A DNA stretch of 64,000 nt from Bacteroidota bacterium (GCA_018829205.1 JAHJUE010000011.1:86602-150601); one strand, 5' to 3'; positions 34,290 to 43,802 are shown, numbered from the stretch's first letter. Made by a program: numbers and translations. The notes: generated by a model from the sequence alone, not told the origin.

Positions 34290-36191
34290 CTATATTTTTT
34301 TCATAGTAGTATACCAATCGCTGGATTCAGTAAGCATCTGATTAATTCTATTTACAAGTTTATGAGGATCAGCCAAATACCCTTCCATCAGCAGCGAAGA
34401 CTCATATAATTGTTCGGTAACGTTGCTTATATACTCATCGTTCGCGTTCTGTTTGAATACTTTCAGCAGATTACGTATCAATTTATGATCTTCGTTTAAC
34501 TCAAGTACATGAGCGGGAATCGAAGTATCCTTATTAACAATATTCATTATTTTCTGCATTGAAGCAGACATGCCGGTATTCGGATTTACAAGACATGCGG
34601 GGCTTCCTTTTAATCTTTTGGATATTTTAACCTCGGTAACTTTATCGCCAAGAATTTCTTTCATCTTAGAAAATAAACTGTCGAGATGTTTTTTGTCGTC
34701 TTTATTTAGTTCTTCTTTTTTATCCTTTGTTTCTTCCGCGCTTTCAAATTTTTCAAGTGTGGCGAGATCGGCTTGATCAACGGAACGCAAATCAAAATCC
34801 TTGTATTTCATCATTGAGCTTAGAGCGAATTCATCAATCGGATCATAAAGATAAAACACTTCTAATCCCTTACTTTTAAATATTTCAAGATGCGGATCCT
34901 GATCAATTGCCTCTCTGCTCGGACCCATTTTATAATAAATTTCTTTTTGTTCCTTTTTCATTCTGCCTGAATAATCAGCGAATGAAACCAGTTCTTTTTC
35001 ATCGGCGGAAACGGATGAGTTAAATCTCAAAAGCTCCAGGTATTTATCTTTATTGGCATAATCGCTGTAACCCAGTTTAAATACTTTGCCGTGTTCTTTC
35101 CAAAATTCGGTAAATTTTTCTTTTTCTTTCTCTGCCATTTTCGTAAGAAATGTAAGAACTTGAGATGTAATACTACTTGAAATTTTGTTAAACACAACAT
35201 TTTCCTGCAGAGTTTCGCGTGAAATATTCAAAGGAAGATCTTCCGAATCCACCACACCTTTAACAAAGCTCAAATATTCCGGCAGGAGATCTTTATTCTG
35301 ATGCTGTATTAATACACGTCTTACATATAAATCAAGGCCGTAATTATCACGGTTCATTCCGAACAAATCAAAATTCTTTTTAGGTAAAAACATTAAACTG
35401 TGGAATTGAATCGGAGCATCGATGGATAGATGAATATAATCCAGCGGAGGCTCGTTATCATAAGATAAGAATTTATAAAACTCATCGTACTGTTCTTTTT
35501 TAATATTTGATTTCGGTTCGCGCCAAAGAGCGGTTACTTTATTAATTTGTTCATTTTCAATTTTGATCGGGAAGTTAATAAAATTAGAATGTTTCTTAAC
35601 AATTTGTTCAAGTTTCCATTTATCAGAAAATTCTTTTTCATCTTCTTTTAAATGAACTTCAATAATTGTTCCTCTATCCAGCTTTTCATCAAGTTCCACA
35701 ATTTCATAACTGCCAAGTCCGTCGGAGGTCCATTTTACGGGTTTTTCGTCAGCTTTAAACGATTTGGTTCTTATAGAGACTTTATCCGCAACCATAAATA
35801 CCGAATAAAAACCGACTCCGAATTTACCTATTATATTGCTAGCGTCCTGCTTATTCTCATTTAATTTTTTTATAAACTCCTCGGAACCTGATTTTGCGAT
35901 TGTTCCGATATTCTTGATTAATTCATCCTTGGTCATTCCAATCCCGGTATCTGAGATTGTAAGAGTATTTTTTTCTTTGTCGAAAGCTAAATTAATTTCC
36001 AACGGTAGGTTTTTATTTTCTATTTCAGTTCCTCTTGTCGATTCGAATCTAAGTTTGTCAAGAGCGTCGGAAGCGTTTGAAATTAGTTCACGCAAAAATA
36101 TTTCTTTATTAGTATAAAGAGAATGCACTAAAATATTAAGAAGCTGTTTTATTTCAGCCTTAAATTCATATTGTTTTGTTGATCCGGTCAT
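34290..36191 (-). CDS. htpG: Hsp90-family chaperone HtpG
   Basis: 633 aa, full length. GHKL ATPase motifs are ELISNASDALDKLRFES near 38-54, SDTGIGMTKDEL near 79 and GKFGVGFYSVFMVADKVSI near 117. VVDSEDLPLNISRETLQEN in the middle domain (near 310) is the Hsp90 signature with the catalytic-loop Arg. An acidic KDKKEELNKDDKKH insert lies before the C-terminal dimerisation domain. It is an ATP-dependent cytosolic chaperone for stress-damaged proteins. It faces the nuclease gene convergently; no heat-shock operator such as CIRCE was seen upstream. Confidence 0.97.
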   Translation of the reverse strand: MTGSTKQYEFKAEIKQLLNILVHSLYTNKEIFLRELISNASDALDKLRFESTRGTEIENKNLPLEINLAFDKEKNTLTISDTGIGMTKDELIKNIGTIAKSGSEEFIKKLNENKQDASNIIGKFGVGFYSVFMVADKVSIRTKSFKADEKPVKWTSDGLGSYEIVELDEKLDRGTIIEVHLKEDEKEFSDKWKLEQIVKKHSNFINFPIKIENEQINKVTALWREPKSNIKKEQYDEFYKFLSYDNEPPLDYIHLSIDAPIQFHSLMFLPKKNFDLFGMNRDNYGLDLYVRRVLIQHQNKDLLPEYLSFVKGVVDSEDLPLNISRETLQENVVFNKISSSITSQVLTFLTKMAEKEKEKFTEFWKEHGKVFKLGYSDYANKDKYLELLRFNSSVSADEKELVSFADYSGRMKKEQKEIYYKMGPSREAIDQDPHLEIFKSKGLEVFYLYDPIDEFALSSMMKYKDFDLRSVDQADLATLEKFESAEETKDKKEELNKDDKKHLDSLFSKMKEILGDKVTEVKISKRLKGSPACLVNPNTGMSASMQKIMNIVNKDTSIPAHVLELNEDHKLIRNLLKVFKQNANDEYISNVTEQLYESSLLMEGYLADPHKLVNRINQMLTESSDWYTTMKKI

Positions 36192-36294
36192 AATAACTCC
36201 TAATATTTCTGAAAATTTTAAGGATACAAAAATAATTTTTTTTATTGAAATTTTCCAAATATGCCGCAGAAAAAAAGATTGGATATATAAGCAA

Positions 36295-36579
36295 TTATAA
36301 AAATCTTTGAATTATCATCTTAACCGCCAATCCGCAAATTAAGGCGATTGCTATATACATCAATAGTGTTTTAAATGATTCGAATGTAAAACCAAGGGTT
36401 GATTTATAACCTCTCCAGCCGCATTCCTTGCATCTAAATAATTTTAATACTGTAAATCTTTTTATTAAAGTTTCCCATATATTTCTTGAGCGTGATACTC
36501 TAAGAGTTCCGTTTTTTTTGCATTCAGGACATTTTTGAAATACGGAATCTTTTTTAAATAATATATTTGTACCGGGCAT
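36295..36579 (-). CDS. Zinc-ribbon membrane protein
   Basis: 94 aa. Two CxxC pairs form a zinc ribbon: CPECKK near 18 and CKECGWRG near 51. A basic stretch, NIWETLIKRFTVLKLFR, lies between them. A single hydrophobic segment near 72-90 (LLMYIAIALICGLAVKMII) anchors it in the membrane with the ribbon probably cytosolic. No family is recognised. It lies between ctpA and htpG on the same strand, 74 nt after ctpA. Function unknown. Confidence 0.75.
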   Translation of the reverse strand: MPGTNILFKKDSVFQKCPECKKNGTLRVSRSRNIWETLIKRFTVLKLFRCKECGWRGYKSTLGFTFESFKTLLMYIAIALICGLAVKMIIQRFL

Positions 36580-36653
36580 TTGTTTATTATTTTATTTATG
36601 AAAATAATATCCGGATATTTTTGAAAATTTAATTACAACCCGGATATATTTAC

Positions 36654-38303
36654 TTAATTATTGCCGTTCAGCATTTTATTGTATAACTGATCATCATTCA
36701 AAACACTTAAAGCAATTTCAAATTGTTTATCATGGTTTAATGAAGCTTTTATTCTACCTTCCCTACCGGAAATTCTTGTCGCTAATTCTTTTTCAATTTC
36801 TGAAATAATTTCATTTTTTTCGTTTAACAATTGGGTATTAAGAATTTCATCTGTTTTAAGATTCAATTTATCTATATCGCTTTTTAATTCGCTTAATAAA
36901 TTCTCTTTTTCCGCAGCGTCCAACAACTGTTCCAACAATCTACTTGTCTGCGAATGATATTCATAATCCTGTGATTCAAGGTATTCAACAAAATCATTAA
37001 ATAGCTCATCGTCGGGAATTTTATCCAAATCTATATCTATATGCGTATTAGAATAATTTGTGGCAAATTGAAAAAACTGACCCTGGGCAAGAAGATATTT
37101 CACCTGAATTGATTCTGAAGAATTTTTCACTAGCGAATCGGGGTAAAGTCCGCCGGCAGAATAAACAGTTCTTTTATTGTCCGTCTTATATGTCTCTTTA
37201 ATAACACTAATTACGGGTTTAACAATTTTACTGTCTTTTGCATAATCAATTTTTTGAATACATCTTCCGCTAGGAGTATAATATTTTCCTGTAGTAACCT
37301 TTAAGGAAGTGTTATAAGATAGAGGTATAACGGTCTGAACCAATCCTTTACCGAATGACGGCGTACCAATCACAACTCCCCTATCGTGGTCCTGAACTGC
37401 ACCTGTAACAATTTCAGAAGCAGAAGCAGTGCCTCCGTCAATTAATACAACAAGTCTGCTGTTTCCGGCAATCGGTTCTTCTTCTGAAAAATATTCAGTA
37501 ATGCTAGATGTATCTCTTCCGATTACAGAAACAACAAGCTGGCCTTTATTTACAAATTTTTCGGAAACGTCAATAGCCGCATCCAGAAGTCCGCCAGGAT
37601 TTCCGCGTAAATCCAAAATAATAGTTTTTATTTCTTTTTGTTTTTTTAATTCCGTAAGAGCTTTTTCTACTTCTTTTCCTGAAGATCTACCGAAGCCGCT
37701 TAATTTTAAGTAAACATTATTACTTTCTTTTGGAATGAATCCGTAATATGTAAGATTTTTTATTTCAATTTCCTCGCGGATCAGATTAAAAACAAGCGCA
37801 CCGTTTCCGTTTCTTTTTATGTTAATTTTAACCGTTGTCCCTGCAGCTCCCTGCATATGTTTATTTAATTCGTCATAATTTTCTTTATTAATTTTTACAT
37901 CGTTAACGTGAGTAATAACATCGCCTATCCTAATTCCCTGCCGTTGAGCCGAATAACCTTCGAGCAAATCAACAACGATAATTTCATCGTTTCTTAAACC
38001 TACTGTAGCTCCTATTCCTCCGTATTTCCCTATTGTTATTAAATCGACATCCTTCTGCATGTTTTCATCAATGTACATTGTATAAGGATCGAGAGATTCA
38101 AGCATTCCTTTAACGCCGGAAAGCATAAATTCTTCAGGATCAACGTTATCAACATAATTTAGATTTATCTCTTTATATATTTTTCCGAAAATATCTATAC
38201 TTTTCGAAATCTTAAAATAAATATCGCTGTCGCTTTGAACGAAACCTGAAAGCAATAAAACCGCCAAAGGGGCAATTAAAATTTTAATTTTATTTTTCAA
38301 CAT
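36654..38303 (-). CDS. C-terminal processing protease (S41, CtpA/Prc family)
   Basis: About 549 aa from the ATG at 38303, which has an aaagg SD-like element; an upstream ATG at 38330 would lie deeper in tmk. The N-terminal hydrophobic signal ends near LLSGFVQS. A PDZ domain covers about 80-165 (GGIGATVGLRNDEIIVVDLL, SAQRQGIRIGDVITHVN). The S41 core has RGNPGGLLDAAIDV, GGTASASEIV (catalytic Ser about 294) and PSFGKGLVQTVIPL (catalytic Lys about 319). It trims C termini of envelope proteins in the periplasm. The C-terminal ~170 residues are helical and charged. It overlaps the tmk gene end by 14 nt. Confidence 0.94.
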   Translation of the reverse strand: MLKNKIKILIAPLAVLLLSGFVQSDSDIYFKISKSIDIFGKIYKEINLNYVDNVDPEEFMLSGVKGMLESLDPYTMYIDENMQKDVDLITIGKYGGIGATVGLRNDEIIVVDLLEGYSAQRQGIRIGDVITHVNDVKINKENYDELNKHMQGAAGTTVKINIKRNGNGALVFNLIREEIEIKNLTYYGFIPKESNNVYLKLSGFGRSSGKEVEKALTELKKQKEIKTIILDLRGNPGGLLDAAIDVSEKFVNKGQLVVSVIGRDTSSITEYFSEEEPIAGNSRLVVLIDGGTASASEIVTGAVQDHDRGVVIGTPSFGKGLVQTVIPLSYNTSLKVTTGKYYTPSGRCIQKIDYAKDSKIVKPVISVIKETYKTDNKRTVYSAGGLYPDSLVKNSSESIQVKYLLAQGQFFQFATNYSNTHIDIDLDKIPDDELFNDFVEYLESQDYEYHSQTSRLLEQLLDAAEKENLLSELKSDIDKLNLKTDEILNTQLLNEKNEIISEIEKELATRISGREGRIKASLNHDKQFEIALSVLNDDQLYNKMLNGNN

Positions 38304-38928
38304 ATTTTGTAGACCTTTCTTCAAATGCAAATATTTCTCTTAAAATATCCTGATGAATCTCTTCTATAGATTTGGAGCCGTTGATGACTTTAAATCTTTT
38401 TTCTTCATCCGCGAGTTTTAAGTACCCGTCTCTTACATTTTCATAAAACTTTCGTTCCGAAATTTCTATTCTATCCAGTTTATTTTTTTTTACTTTAGCT
38501 TTTCTTTTTTCAATTTCATCAAGCGGAATATCAATGAAAAAGGTGATATCAGGCAAGGCATTTTCAATTACAAATTTATTTAAGCTCTTAATAAAATTTT
38601 GATTAAGCCCTCTTCCAAAAGCCTGATATGCTGTTGTTGAATCATGAAATCTGTCAGAAATAAGAAAGATTCCTTTTTTAAGATCGGGTATAATAACTTC
38701 GCGAACAAGCTGGGCGCGGCTTGAAGAAAAAAGCAGTAATTCCGTTTCGTCAAACATTTCTGAATTTTTCTTTTCAAGCAGAATTTTTCGTACCTGTTCC
38801 GATATTAAGGTACCGCCGGGTTCGCGTATAACCTTAACTGTTTTATTTCTTTCTTCAAGATATTTTACCAGTAATACAACCTGCGTTGATTTACCGCAGA
38901 AATCGAGACCTTCAAAAGTTATAAACAT
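38290..38928 (-). CDS. tmk: Thymidylate kinase
   Basis: 212 aa. The P-loop FEGLDFCGKSTQ is at residues 4-15. The DR(Y/F) segment reads LISDRFHDSTTAYQAFGRGL near 90-109, and the LID-region FIDIPLDEIEKRK near 130 follows. It phosphorylates dTMP to dTDP for DNA synthesis. It sits between ybbR (1-nt gap) and ctpA (overlap), a translationally coupled trio. The position of the LID Arg residues suggests either TMPK type; not resolved. Confidence 0.96.
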   Translation of the reverse strand: MFITFEGLDFCGKSTQVVLLVKYLEERNKTVKVIREPGGTLISEQVRKILLEKKNSEMFDETELLLFSSSRAQLVREVIIPDLKKGIFLISDRFHDSTTAYQAFGRGLNQNFIKSLNKFVIENALPDITFFIDIPLDEIEKRKAKVKKNKLDRIEISERKFYENVRDGYLKLADEEKRFKVINGSKSIEEIHQDILREIFAFEERSTKYVEK

Positions 38929-38929
38929 A

Positions 38930-39841
38930 TTAGAATTGTTTTATTATATATTCAAGTTTACGGGGTTTTTTATCTATTACGGTAGTATACTCAGGAGATT
39001 CCACATAAGGTTCAATTGCTCCCAAAGAATCGTATAGAGCCTGATTATAATTAATATAGGCTTTTACATCATCGTTGCTGAGTTTCCCCAAAATATTTAT
39101 ACCGCCGCGCAGCACAACATTAATTTTGGCCGGAAACAGCAAAAGCTCTCTTGACGCCGGCACATATCTAATTCCGACTAAAATATTTTCAAAGGTTTTA
39201 TCAACTATTTTTTGTACATCAAATTGTATGTTTGTTTTTTCAAAAGACATTTCAATAAAATTAATTTTCTGAAGATTTATCGATTCATTAATCGCTCTAT
39301 CGGTATTTTCAAATTTCTTCTTTTCAGTATAAACTTTATTGATTTTTGAAACAATACTTTCCGGCCCTGTTATTTCAACCGAATCAGGGGATAAATTAAT
39401 TCCTGAGACAAGACCGAAATTTGTTTTAAAAGTAATATCGGCCAACGATTCTATTTGAACAGTTTTGCTTTTTACGGCTTCAACAGTAAATTCAATTTTT
39501 TCAGGTTCTATTTCAATAACCTGTAAACTAGTTGATAACCAAGTGTTTGCGTCAATTTCATTTCTTAAAGACAAGGATTGTTTTCCCGTTTTGGAATTTG
39601 CTTTTACGTAAAAATCCGGATTGCGTCCAAATGTCAGCTGCGCAAGCTGCCAGCCTTGTCCCTTTAAATTAAGAGTAACCTCATTAATGGATTGATTAGC
39701 AATTGACTGGTTTTCAGGAATTCCTGAGACTTTAATTGGAAATTTAATTGAAGTAAAGTATTCGCCTGAAAATGATACAAATACCCATAAAACCACGGAG
39801 AAAAAAGAAATAAATACTATTGAAATAATTTTTGATTTCAT
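38930..39841 (-). CDS. YbbR-domain (CdaR-like) membrane-anchored protein
   Basis: 303 aa. An N-terminal membrane anchor (MKSKIISIVFISFFSVVLWV) is followed by the family's opening FSGEYFTSIKFPIKVSGIPEN. Two or three YbbR-like repeats are visible, each with a VELxLKGxG / VxITGP pattern (NEVTLNLKGQGWQL near 52 and GINLSPDSVEITGPESIVSK near 145). The partner gene in Firmicutes encodes the c-di-AMP cyclase CdaA; none is in this window, though the upstream neighbour on this strand is a BMC gene behind a terminator. It heads the ybbR-tmk-ctpA operon. Role here unknown. Confidence 0.87.
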   Translation of the reverse strand: MKSKIISIVFISFFSVVLWVFVSFSGEYFTSIKFPIKVSGIPENQSIANQSINEVTLNLKGQGWQLAQLTFGRNPDFYVKANSKTGKQSLSLRNEIDANTWLSTSLQVIEIEPEKIEFTVEAVKSKTVQIESLADITFKTNFGLVSGINLSPDSVEITGPESIVSKINKVYTEKKKFENTDRAINESINLQKINFIEMSFEKTNIQFDVQKIVDKTFENILVGIRYVPASRELLLFPAKINVVLRGGINILGKLSNDDVKAYINYNQALYDSLGAIEPYVESPEYTTVIDKKPRKLEYIIKQF

Positions 39842-39954
39842 TTGTAAACAAAATTATAATTTATAATTACTGCCTTACATTTTTATTATAATGATTACTT
39901 TAAGTATAACAAATTTTACAATTGCATAAGCCGGATATTTTCAAGGTCTAAAAT

Positions 39955-39984
39955 AAAAAAACTCCACAAAATGCGGAGTTTTTT
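39955..39984 (-). terminator. Terminator after the BMC shell genes
   Basis: On the minus strand aaaaactccgca pairs with tgtggagttttt around ttt, ending in a run of T (39955-39960). It starts about 20 bp after the stop of the extended BMC gene and separates the shell pair from ybbR. Confidence 0.85.
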
Positions 39985-40005
39985 AAAAAAGATATTAAAA
40001 ATTTT

Positions 40006-40788
40006 TTACATCGTCCTAAAATGATCTAAAAGAGTTCCTCTATTAGCTTTTGAAATGTCCCTGCCTTTAATCGGGAAGTTTTCATAAGTTCTAGCCAGCT
40101 TTCTTAATTGATGAACATTCAGTATTTCAAGTTCCGACATTGGAGGAATTGATTTTAACTCACCGGGACTTACATCTTTATTCTCTGAGATTTCCTCAAT
40201 ATTTTTTTCGGGCGATGCATTTATAAACTTTGATTCCGTTTCTTCAGAAATAGCTTCGTCTTCAATGTCTAATTCTTCTTCTCTAAAATCTTCGGCTTTT
40301 TCTTCTTCTTTATCAGTATTTTCTTCCGGCAATTCATTTAAAGTATTATCTGACTTATCTTGCTTCAATTCAGACGCAGAACTTTCGGAAGAATCAGATT
40401 TAATATTTATATCTTCTTCCTGAATATCAAAAAGTGAGACGCTTTTTTCAATTTGTTTTTCTTTTATATCATTCTTTTTAGCAGGTTTTTTCCGGGGTGA
40501 TTCATCAACCTGAATTCCGGTTTCATAAATAATATGATCTATTTGATCATCCGGTCTCGGAATTATATGGGCAGAAACAAGCTGTCCTACTCTTTGAGCC
40601 GCTGCTGAGGCTGCGTCAACAGCTGCTTTTACGGCAGCAACTTCGCCTTCAAATTTAATAAGCACGAGCGCGCCCGTAGCATATTCTTTTGCAATAAGTT
40701 TAACGTTGGCCGCTTTGGTACCCGCATCTGCGGCTTCAATTGCGCCAATTAAACCCTTGGTTTCTATTAATCCTAATGCTGATTGCAT
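40006..40788 (-). CDS. BMC-H shell protein with long acidic tail and C-terminal Rho_N/SAP-like motif
   Basis: 260 aa. Residues 1-88 are a canonical BMC-H domain: ALGLIETKGLIGAIEAADAG, pore-loop YATGA near 36-40, and AAAQRVGQLVSAHIIPRPDD. Residues ~95-215 are a low-complexity Glu/Ser/Lys linker with no predicted fold. Residues 217-260 form a compact motif: SELEILNVHQLRKLARTYEN then FPIKGRDISKANRGTLLDHF. It resembles the Rho_N/SAP-type helix-extended-helix found in nucleic-acid-binding proteins and in some BMC shell proteins. The tail could tether the compartment to DNA, RNA or other shells. It follows the plain BMC-H gene by 10 nt, and both share one promoter and terminator. Confidence 0.9.
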   Translation of the reverse strand: MQSALGLIETKGLIGAIEAADAGTKAANVKLIAKEYATGALVLIKFEGEVAAVKAAVDAASAAAQRVGQLVSAHIIPRPDDQIDHIIYETGIQVDESPRKKPAKKNDIKEKQIEKSVSLFDIQEEDINIKSDSSESSASELKQDKSDNTLNELPEENTDKEEEKAEDFREEELDIEDEAISEETESKFINASPEKNIEEISENKDVSPGELKSIPPMSELEILNVHQLRKLARTYENFPIKGRDISKANRGTLLDHFRTM

Positions 40789-40798
40789 AGATTATTAT

Positions 40799-41080
40799 CT
40801 ACTTGCTTCTTTTAGGAAGAATTAATTCTACGTCAGTATGAGGACGCGGGATTACATGAACGGAGACCAATTCTCCAACTCTTTGAGCTGCGGCTGCACC
40901 TGCATCTGTAGCTGCTTTAACTGCGCCGACATCACCTCTGACCATAACGGTAACATATCCGCCACCGATAGTTTCTTTTCCTAATAATTCAACTTTAGCT
41001 GCTTTAACCATTGCATCGGCTGCTTCAACAGCACCAACCAAACCTTTGGTTTCTATCATTCCAAGTGCATCAAGTGTCAT
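40799..41080 (-). CDS. BMC-H hexameric microcompartment shell protein
   Basis: 93 aa from the ATG at 41080, which has a gggag SD 8 nt upstream; an in-frame ATG at 41095 adds MGALF ahead of the conserved start. The sequence is a textbook PduA/EutM-type hexamer: [20 protein letters not shown], pore loop [10 protein letters not shown] near 36-45, and [20 protein letters not shown]. It builds the facets of a protein shell that confines metabolic enzymes. No BMC-P (pentamer) or BMC-T gene and no cargo operon are adjacent, so other shell genes must lie elsewhere in the genome. DeoC at 26.3 kb is a candidate cargo enzyme. Confidence 0.96.
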   Translation of the reverse strand: MTLDALGMIETKGLVGAVEAADAMVKAAKVELLGKETIGGGYVTVMVRGDVGAVKAATDAGAAAAQRVGELVSVHVIPRPHTDVELILPKRSK

Positions 41081-41117
41081 AAAAAGTGCTCCCAATTGTG
41101 GTTTAATTTCCTTTTTG

Positions 41118-41146
41118 AAAATAGTTTATAACGATAAAAATGTCAA
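41118..41146 (-). promoter_or_regulatory. Sigma70-like promoter of the BMC shell genes
   Basis: On the minus strand a perfect -35 TTGACA (41146-41141) and a -10 TATTTT (41123-41118) are separated by exactly 17 bp. Expected transcription start is about 41110, leaving a leader of roughly 30 nt with the gggag SD before the ATG at 41080. Confidence 0.55.
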
Positions 41147-41189
41147 TTATAAAAATATATGCTCCACCTTATTTAATCAAGCTTTATTT

Positions 41190-41618
41190 CTATAAACCGC
41201 TTAAATATTCCTGGAGTATTACCGATGCCGCATTTTTATCTATTAATGATTTATCCCTTCTTTTCTTTTTAGAAGGGACCGATTCCATAATATTTTCCAA
41301 CGCTTTTTGAGATGAATAACTTTCATCTACAAGTTCGATCGGAATATCTTTAAGTTTTTTTTCAAGTTCTTTTTTAAATCCTTCAACAAGAAACGTACTT
41401 TTTGATTTGTCCCCGCTTTTTAATAAAGGATATCCTAATATAATTTTTTCTACATCAAACTCATTAAATATATTTAAAAATTTCTCCCAGAATTTTGAGT
41501 CATTTATAATTGTAACCAAGGGGTAGGCAAACATTTTTAGCGGATCGGTAATAGCTATCCCGACTCTTTTTGAGCCGTAATCAATACTTAAAAATCTTTT
41601 TTCAGGGGGATTGATCAT
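41190..41618 (-). CDS. ruvX: Putative pre-16S rRNA nuclease / Holliday junction resolvase-like (YqgF, RuvX)
   Basis: 142 aa. RNase H-like fold motifs: FLSIDYGSKRVGIAITDP at residues ~8-25 (catalytic Asp), KIILGYPL near 58, LVDESYSSQKA near 96 (catalytic Glu) and DKNAASVILQEYL near 127 (catalytic Asp). YqgF family members process 16S rRNA 5' ends and were earlier described as Holliday junction resolvases. Cytosolic. It follows rel by 3 nt and is the last gene of the long minus-strand housekeeping run. Confidence 0.92.
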   Translation of the reverse strand: MINPPEKRFLSIDYGSKRVGIAITDPLKMFAYPLVTIINDSKFWEKFLNIFNEFDVEKIILGYPLLKSGDKSKSTFLVEGFKKELEKKLKDIPIELVDESYSSQKALENIMESVPSKKKRRDKSLIDKNAASVILQEYLSGL

Positions 41619-41621
41619 AAT

Positions 41622-43802
41622 TTAATTTGAATCGGTTTCCGCATCAAAGCGCTCAACTGAATAAATACCTTTATTTTTCCTTAATCTCTCAATCAGCCTA
41701 TTTAAATGTTCAATATCGCTTACATAAACCGTTACAGTACCGTAAAAAACGGAATCTGAAGTATTAATATTAACCGCTTTGATATTTGTGTTCTTATAAG
41801 AAGTAATGCTGTTTGAAATATCATTTAATATTCCGGCCGAATCTTCGCCTCTTATATTAATACCTGCCACGAAATATGATCCGTTGCTTCTTGGCCACTG
41901 CACCGTAATTATTTTTTCCGGCGATTGTTCAGCCATGTTCAAAAGGTTTTTACAGTCCTTTCTATGAATTTTTATGCCTTCGCCAATTGTAATAAATCCG
42001 ACTATCGGATCACCCGGAATCGGGTTGCAGCATTTAGCGAATTTATATTCTATTCCTTTATATTCCCCTTCAACAATAACTCCGCCTGCCGTGCTACGGG
42101 CAAGAGTGGCAAAACTATCGTAGGTTAATTCCGAAATTTCTTTTTCGTCTTTCTGCTGCTCCTGAGTTAATATTTCATCAAGATTAACTTTTTCTTCAAA
42201 AATTGCGGCAAAGAATTTTTGACTGTTTTCAAATTTTAATTTGCGGAATAGTTTATTAAAATCATCTTTATCAAAAACAATTTTTAATTTCTTAAGTTTT
42301 TTATCCCAAATTTCTTTTCCGGCTTCAACAAGTCTTTCTTCTTCCTTGCTAATATATTTTCTGATATTCGATTTAGCTTTGTGTGTTTTTACGAATTTTA
42401 GCCAGCCTTTATTAGGATGCTGGTTTTTTGAAGTTATAATTTCAACTTGGTCGCCGCTGTTCAATTTAGTATCAAGCGGAACAATTTTTCCGTTTACCTT
42501 TGCTCCGATGCAGTTAAATCCAACCTTACTGTGTATTTCATACGCAAAATCCACCGGGGTTGATTCTTTTGGAATACGTTTTAAATCGCCCTTAGGGCTG
42601 AAAACGTAAATTTCATCCTGATATAAATTCAGTTTGAAACTTGCCAGAATTTCTTTTGTAGCTTCATATTTATTTACATTTTCAAAAACATCGCGTATCC
42701 AGTTAACCCAATCCTCCAAGTCCCGGTCGGAATTGGCAAGGTTTTCTTTGTACTTCCAGTGAGCGGCAACGCCTTTCTCGGCAATTTCATGCATTTTACG
42801 CGTTCTGATCTGTATTTCTACAAGTCTGCCTTCCGGCCCGATTACAGTATTATGAATAGATTGGTAATTATTTTTTTTAGGAATTGAGATATAATCTTTA
42901 AACCTATCCTGAATAGGTTTATATAATTGATTTATAACTCCCAGCACATAATAGCACTCATTTGCATCATCGCTTTCAAGAATAATTCTAATTGCGAAAA
43001 GGTCATAAATATTTTCGAAAGTGGTATTAAGTTTAATCATCTTTTTATAAATGCTGTAAAGATGTTTGGGTCTGCCGCCAATTTCAAAATCCAGCTTATG
43101 AGCTAAAAGTTTTTCGGCAATAGGTCCAATAAACTTATTTATGTAAGATTCTCTTTCTTTTCTTTTATTATTAATTTTTCGGGCGAGTTCATTATATGCT
43201 TCTTTATTCAAATATTTGAAAGCAAGATCTTCAAGTTCCCATTTAATTTTTCCAAGACCGAACCGGTTCGCAAAGGGAGCATATATTTCAAGAGTTTCAC
43301 GCGCTATTCTTCTCTGTTTTTGAGGTGGAACGAATTCCAATGTACGCATATTATGAATTCTATCAGCAAATTTAACTAGTATAACGCGTACATCGTTTAC
43401 CATAGAAAGGAGCATTTTTCTATAATTTTCGGCTTGAGTTATTTCCTGTCCCTTAAAAACACCGCCTATTTTAGTAACTCCGTTTACAATTTCGGCTACT
43501 TCTTTTCCGAATTCTTTTTCAACGAAATCAAGCCCTATTTCCGTGTCTTCAACTACATCATGAAGAAGCGCCGAAATAACAGAAATATCGTCTAAAGGGA
43601 TTTCTTTAGCGACAATTAATGCCACATTATAAGGGTGGTAAAAATATAATTCACCGGAAGCACGGAAATCATTCTTGTGCGCTTCATACGCCAGCTTCAT
43701 GGCTTTGGAAACCAATTCCTCATTAACACTAGGCAAATTCATTTTGCACGCGTGCAGAAGATCATCCAGAAGCTTTTTATTTTTTATTTGTGTTAATGTC
43801 AT
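41622..43802 (-). CDS. Bifunctional (p)ppGpp synthetase/hydrolase (RelA/SpoT family)
   Basis: 726 aa, full length. The N-terminal HD hydrolase domain has YFYHPYNVALIVAKE near 59, LLHDVVEDTEIG near 85 and KFADRIHNMRTLE near 142, all needed for ppGpp hydrolysis. The synthetase domain has DRFKDYISIPKKNNYQSIHN near 293 and EIQIRTRKMHEIAEKGVAAH near 328. A TGS domain (IYVFSPKGDLKRIPKESTPV near 400), a ZFD/CC region with CCNPIPGDPIVG, and a C-terminal ACT domain follow. Both activities look intact, so it is the stringent-response master enzyme. Upstream of ruvX. Confidence 0.96.
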   Translation of the reverse strand: MTLTQIKNKKLLDDLLHACKMNLPSVNEELVSKAMKLAYEAHKNDFRASGELYFYHPYNVALIVAKEIPLDDISVISALLHDVVEDTEIGLDFVEKEFGKEVAEIVNGVTKIGGVFKGQEITQAENYRKMLLSMVNDVRVILVKFADRIHNMRTLEFVPPQKQRRIARETLEIYAPFANRFGLGKIKWELEDLAFKYLNKEAYNELARKINNKRKERESYINKFIGPIAEKLLAHKLDFEIGGRPKHLYSIYKKMIKLNTTFENIYDLFAIRIILESDDANECYYVLGVINQLYKPIQDRFKDYISIPKKNNYQSIHNTVIGPEGRLVEIQIRTRKMHEIAEKGVAAHWKYKENLANSDRDLEDWVNWIRDVFENVNKYEATKEILASFKLNLYQDEIYVFSPKGDLKRIPKESTPVDFAYEIHSKVGFNCIGAKVNGKIVPLDTKLNSGDQVEIITSKNQHPNKGWLKFVKTHKAKSNIRKYISKEEERLVEAGKEIWDKKLKKLKIVFDKDDFNKLFRKLKFENSQKFFAAIFEEKVNLDEILTQEQQKDEKEISELTYDSFATLARSTAGGVIVEGEYKGIEYKFAKCCNPIPGDPIVGFITIGEGIKIHRKDCKNLLNMAEQSPEKIITVQWPRSNGSYFVAGINIRGEDSAGILNDISNSITSYKNTNIKAVNINTSDSVFYGTVTVYVSDIEHLNRLIERLRKNKGIYSVERFDAETDSN

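Noticed and set aside
41190..43802. Link between the BMC shell genes and the rel/ruvX genes
   Set aside because: A promoter between ruvX and the shell pair and a terminator after it separate them; neighbourhood looks coincidental.
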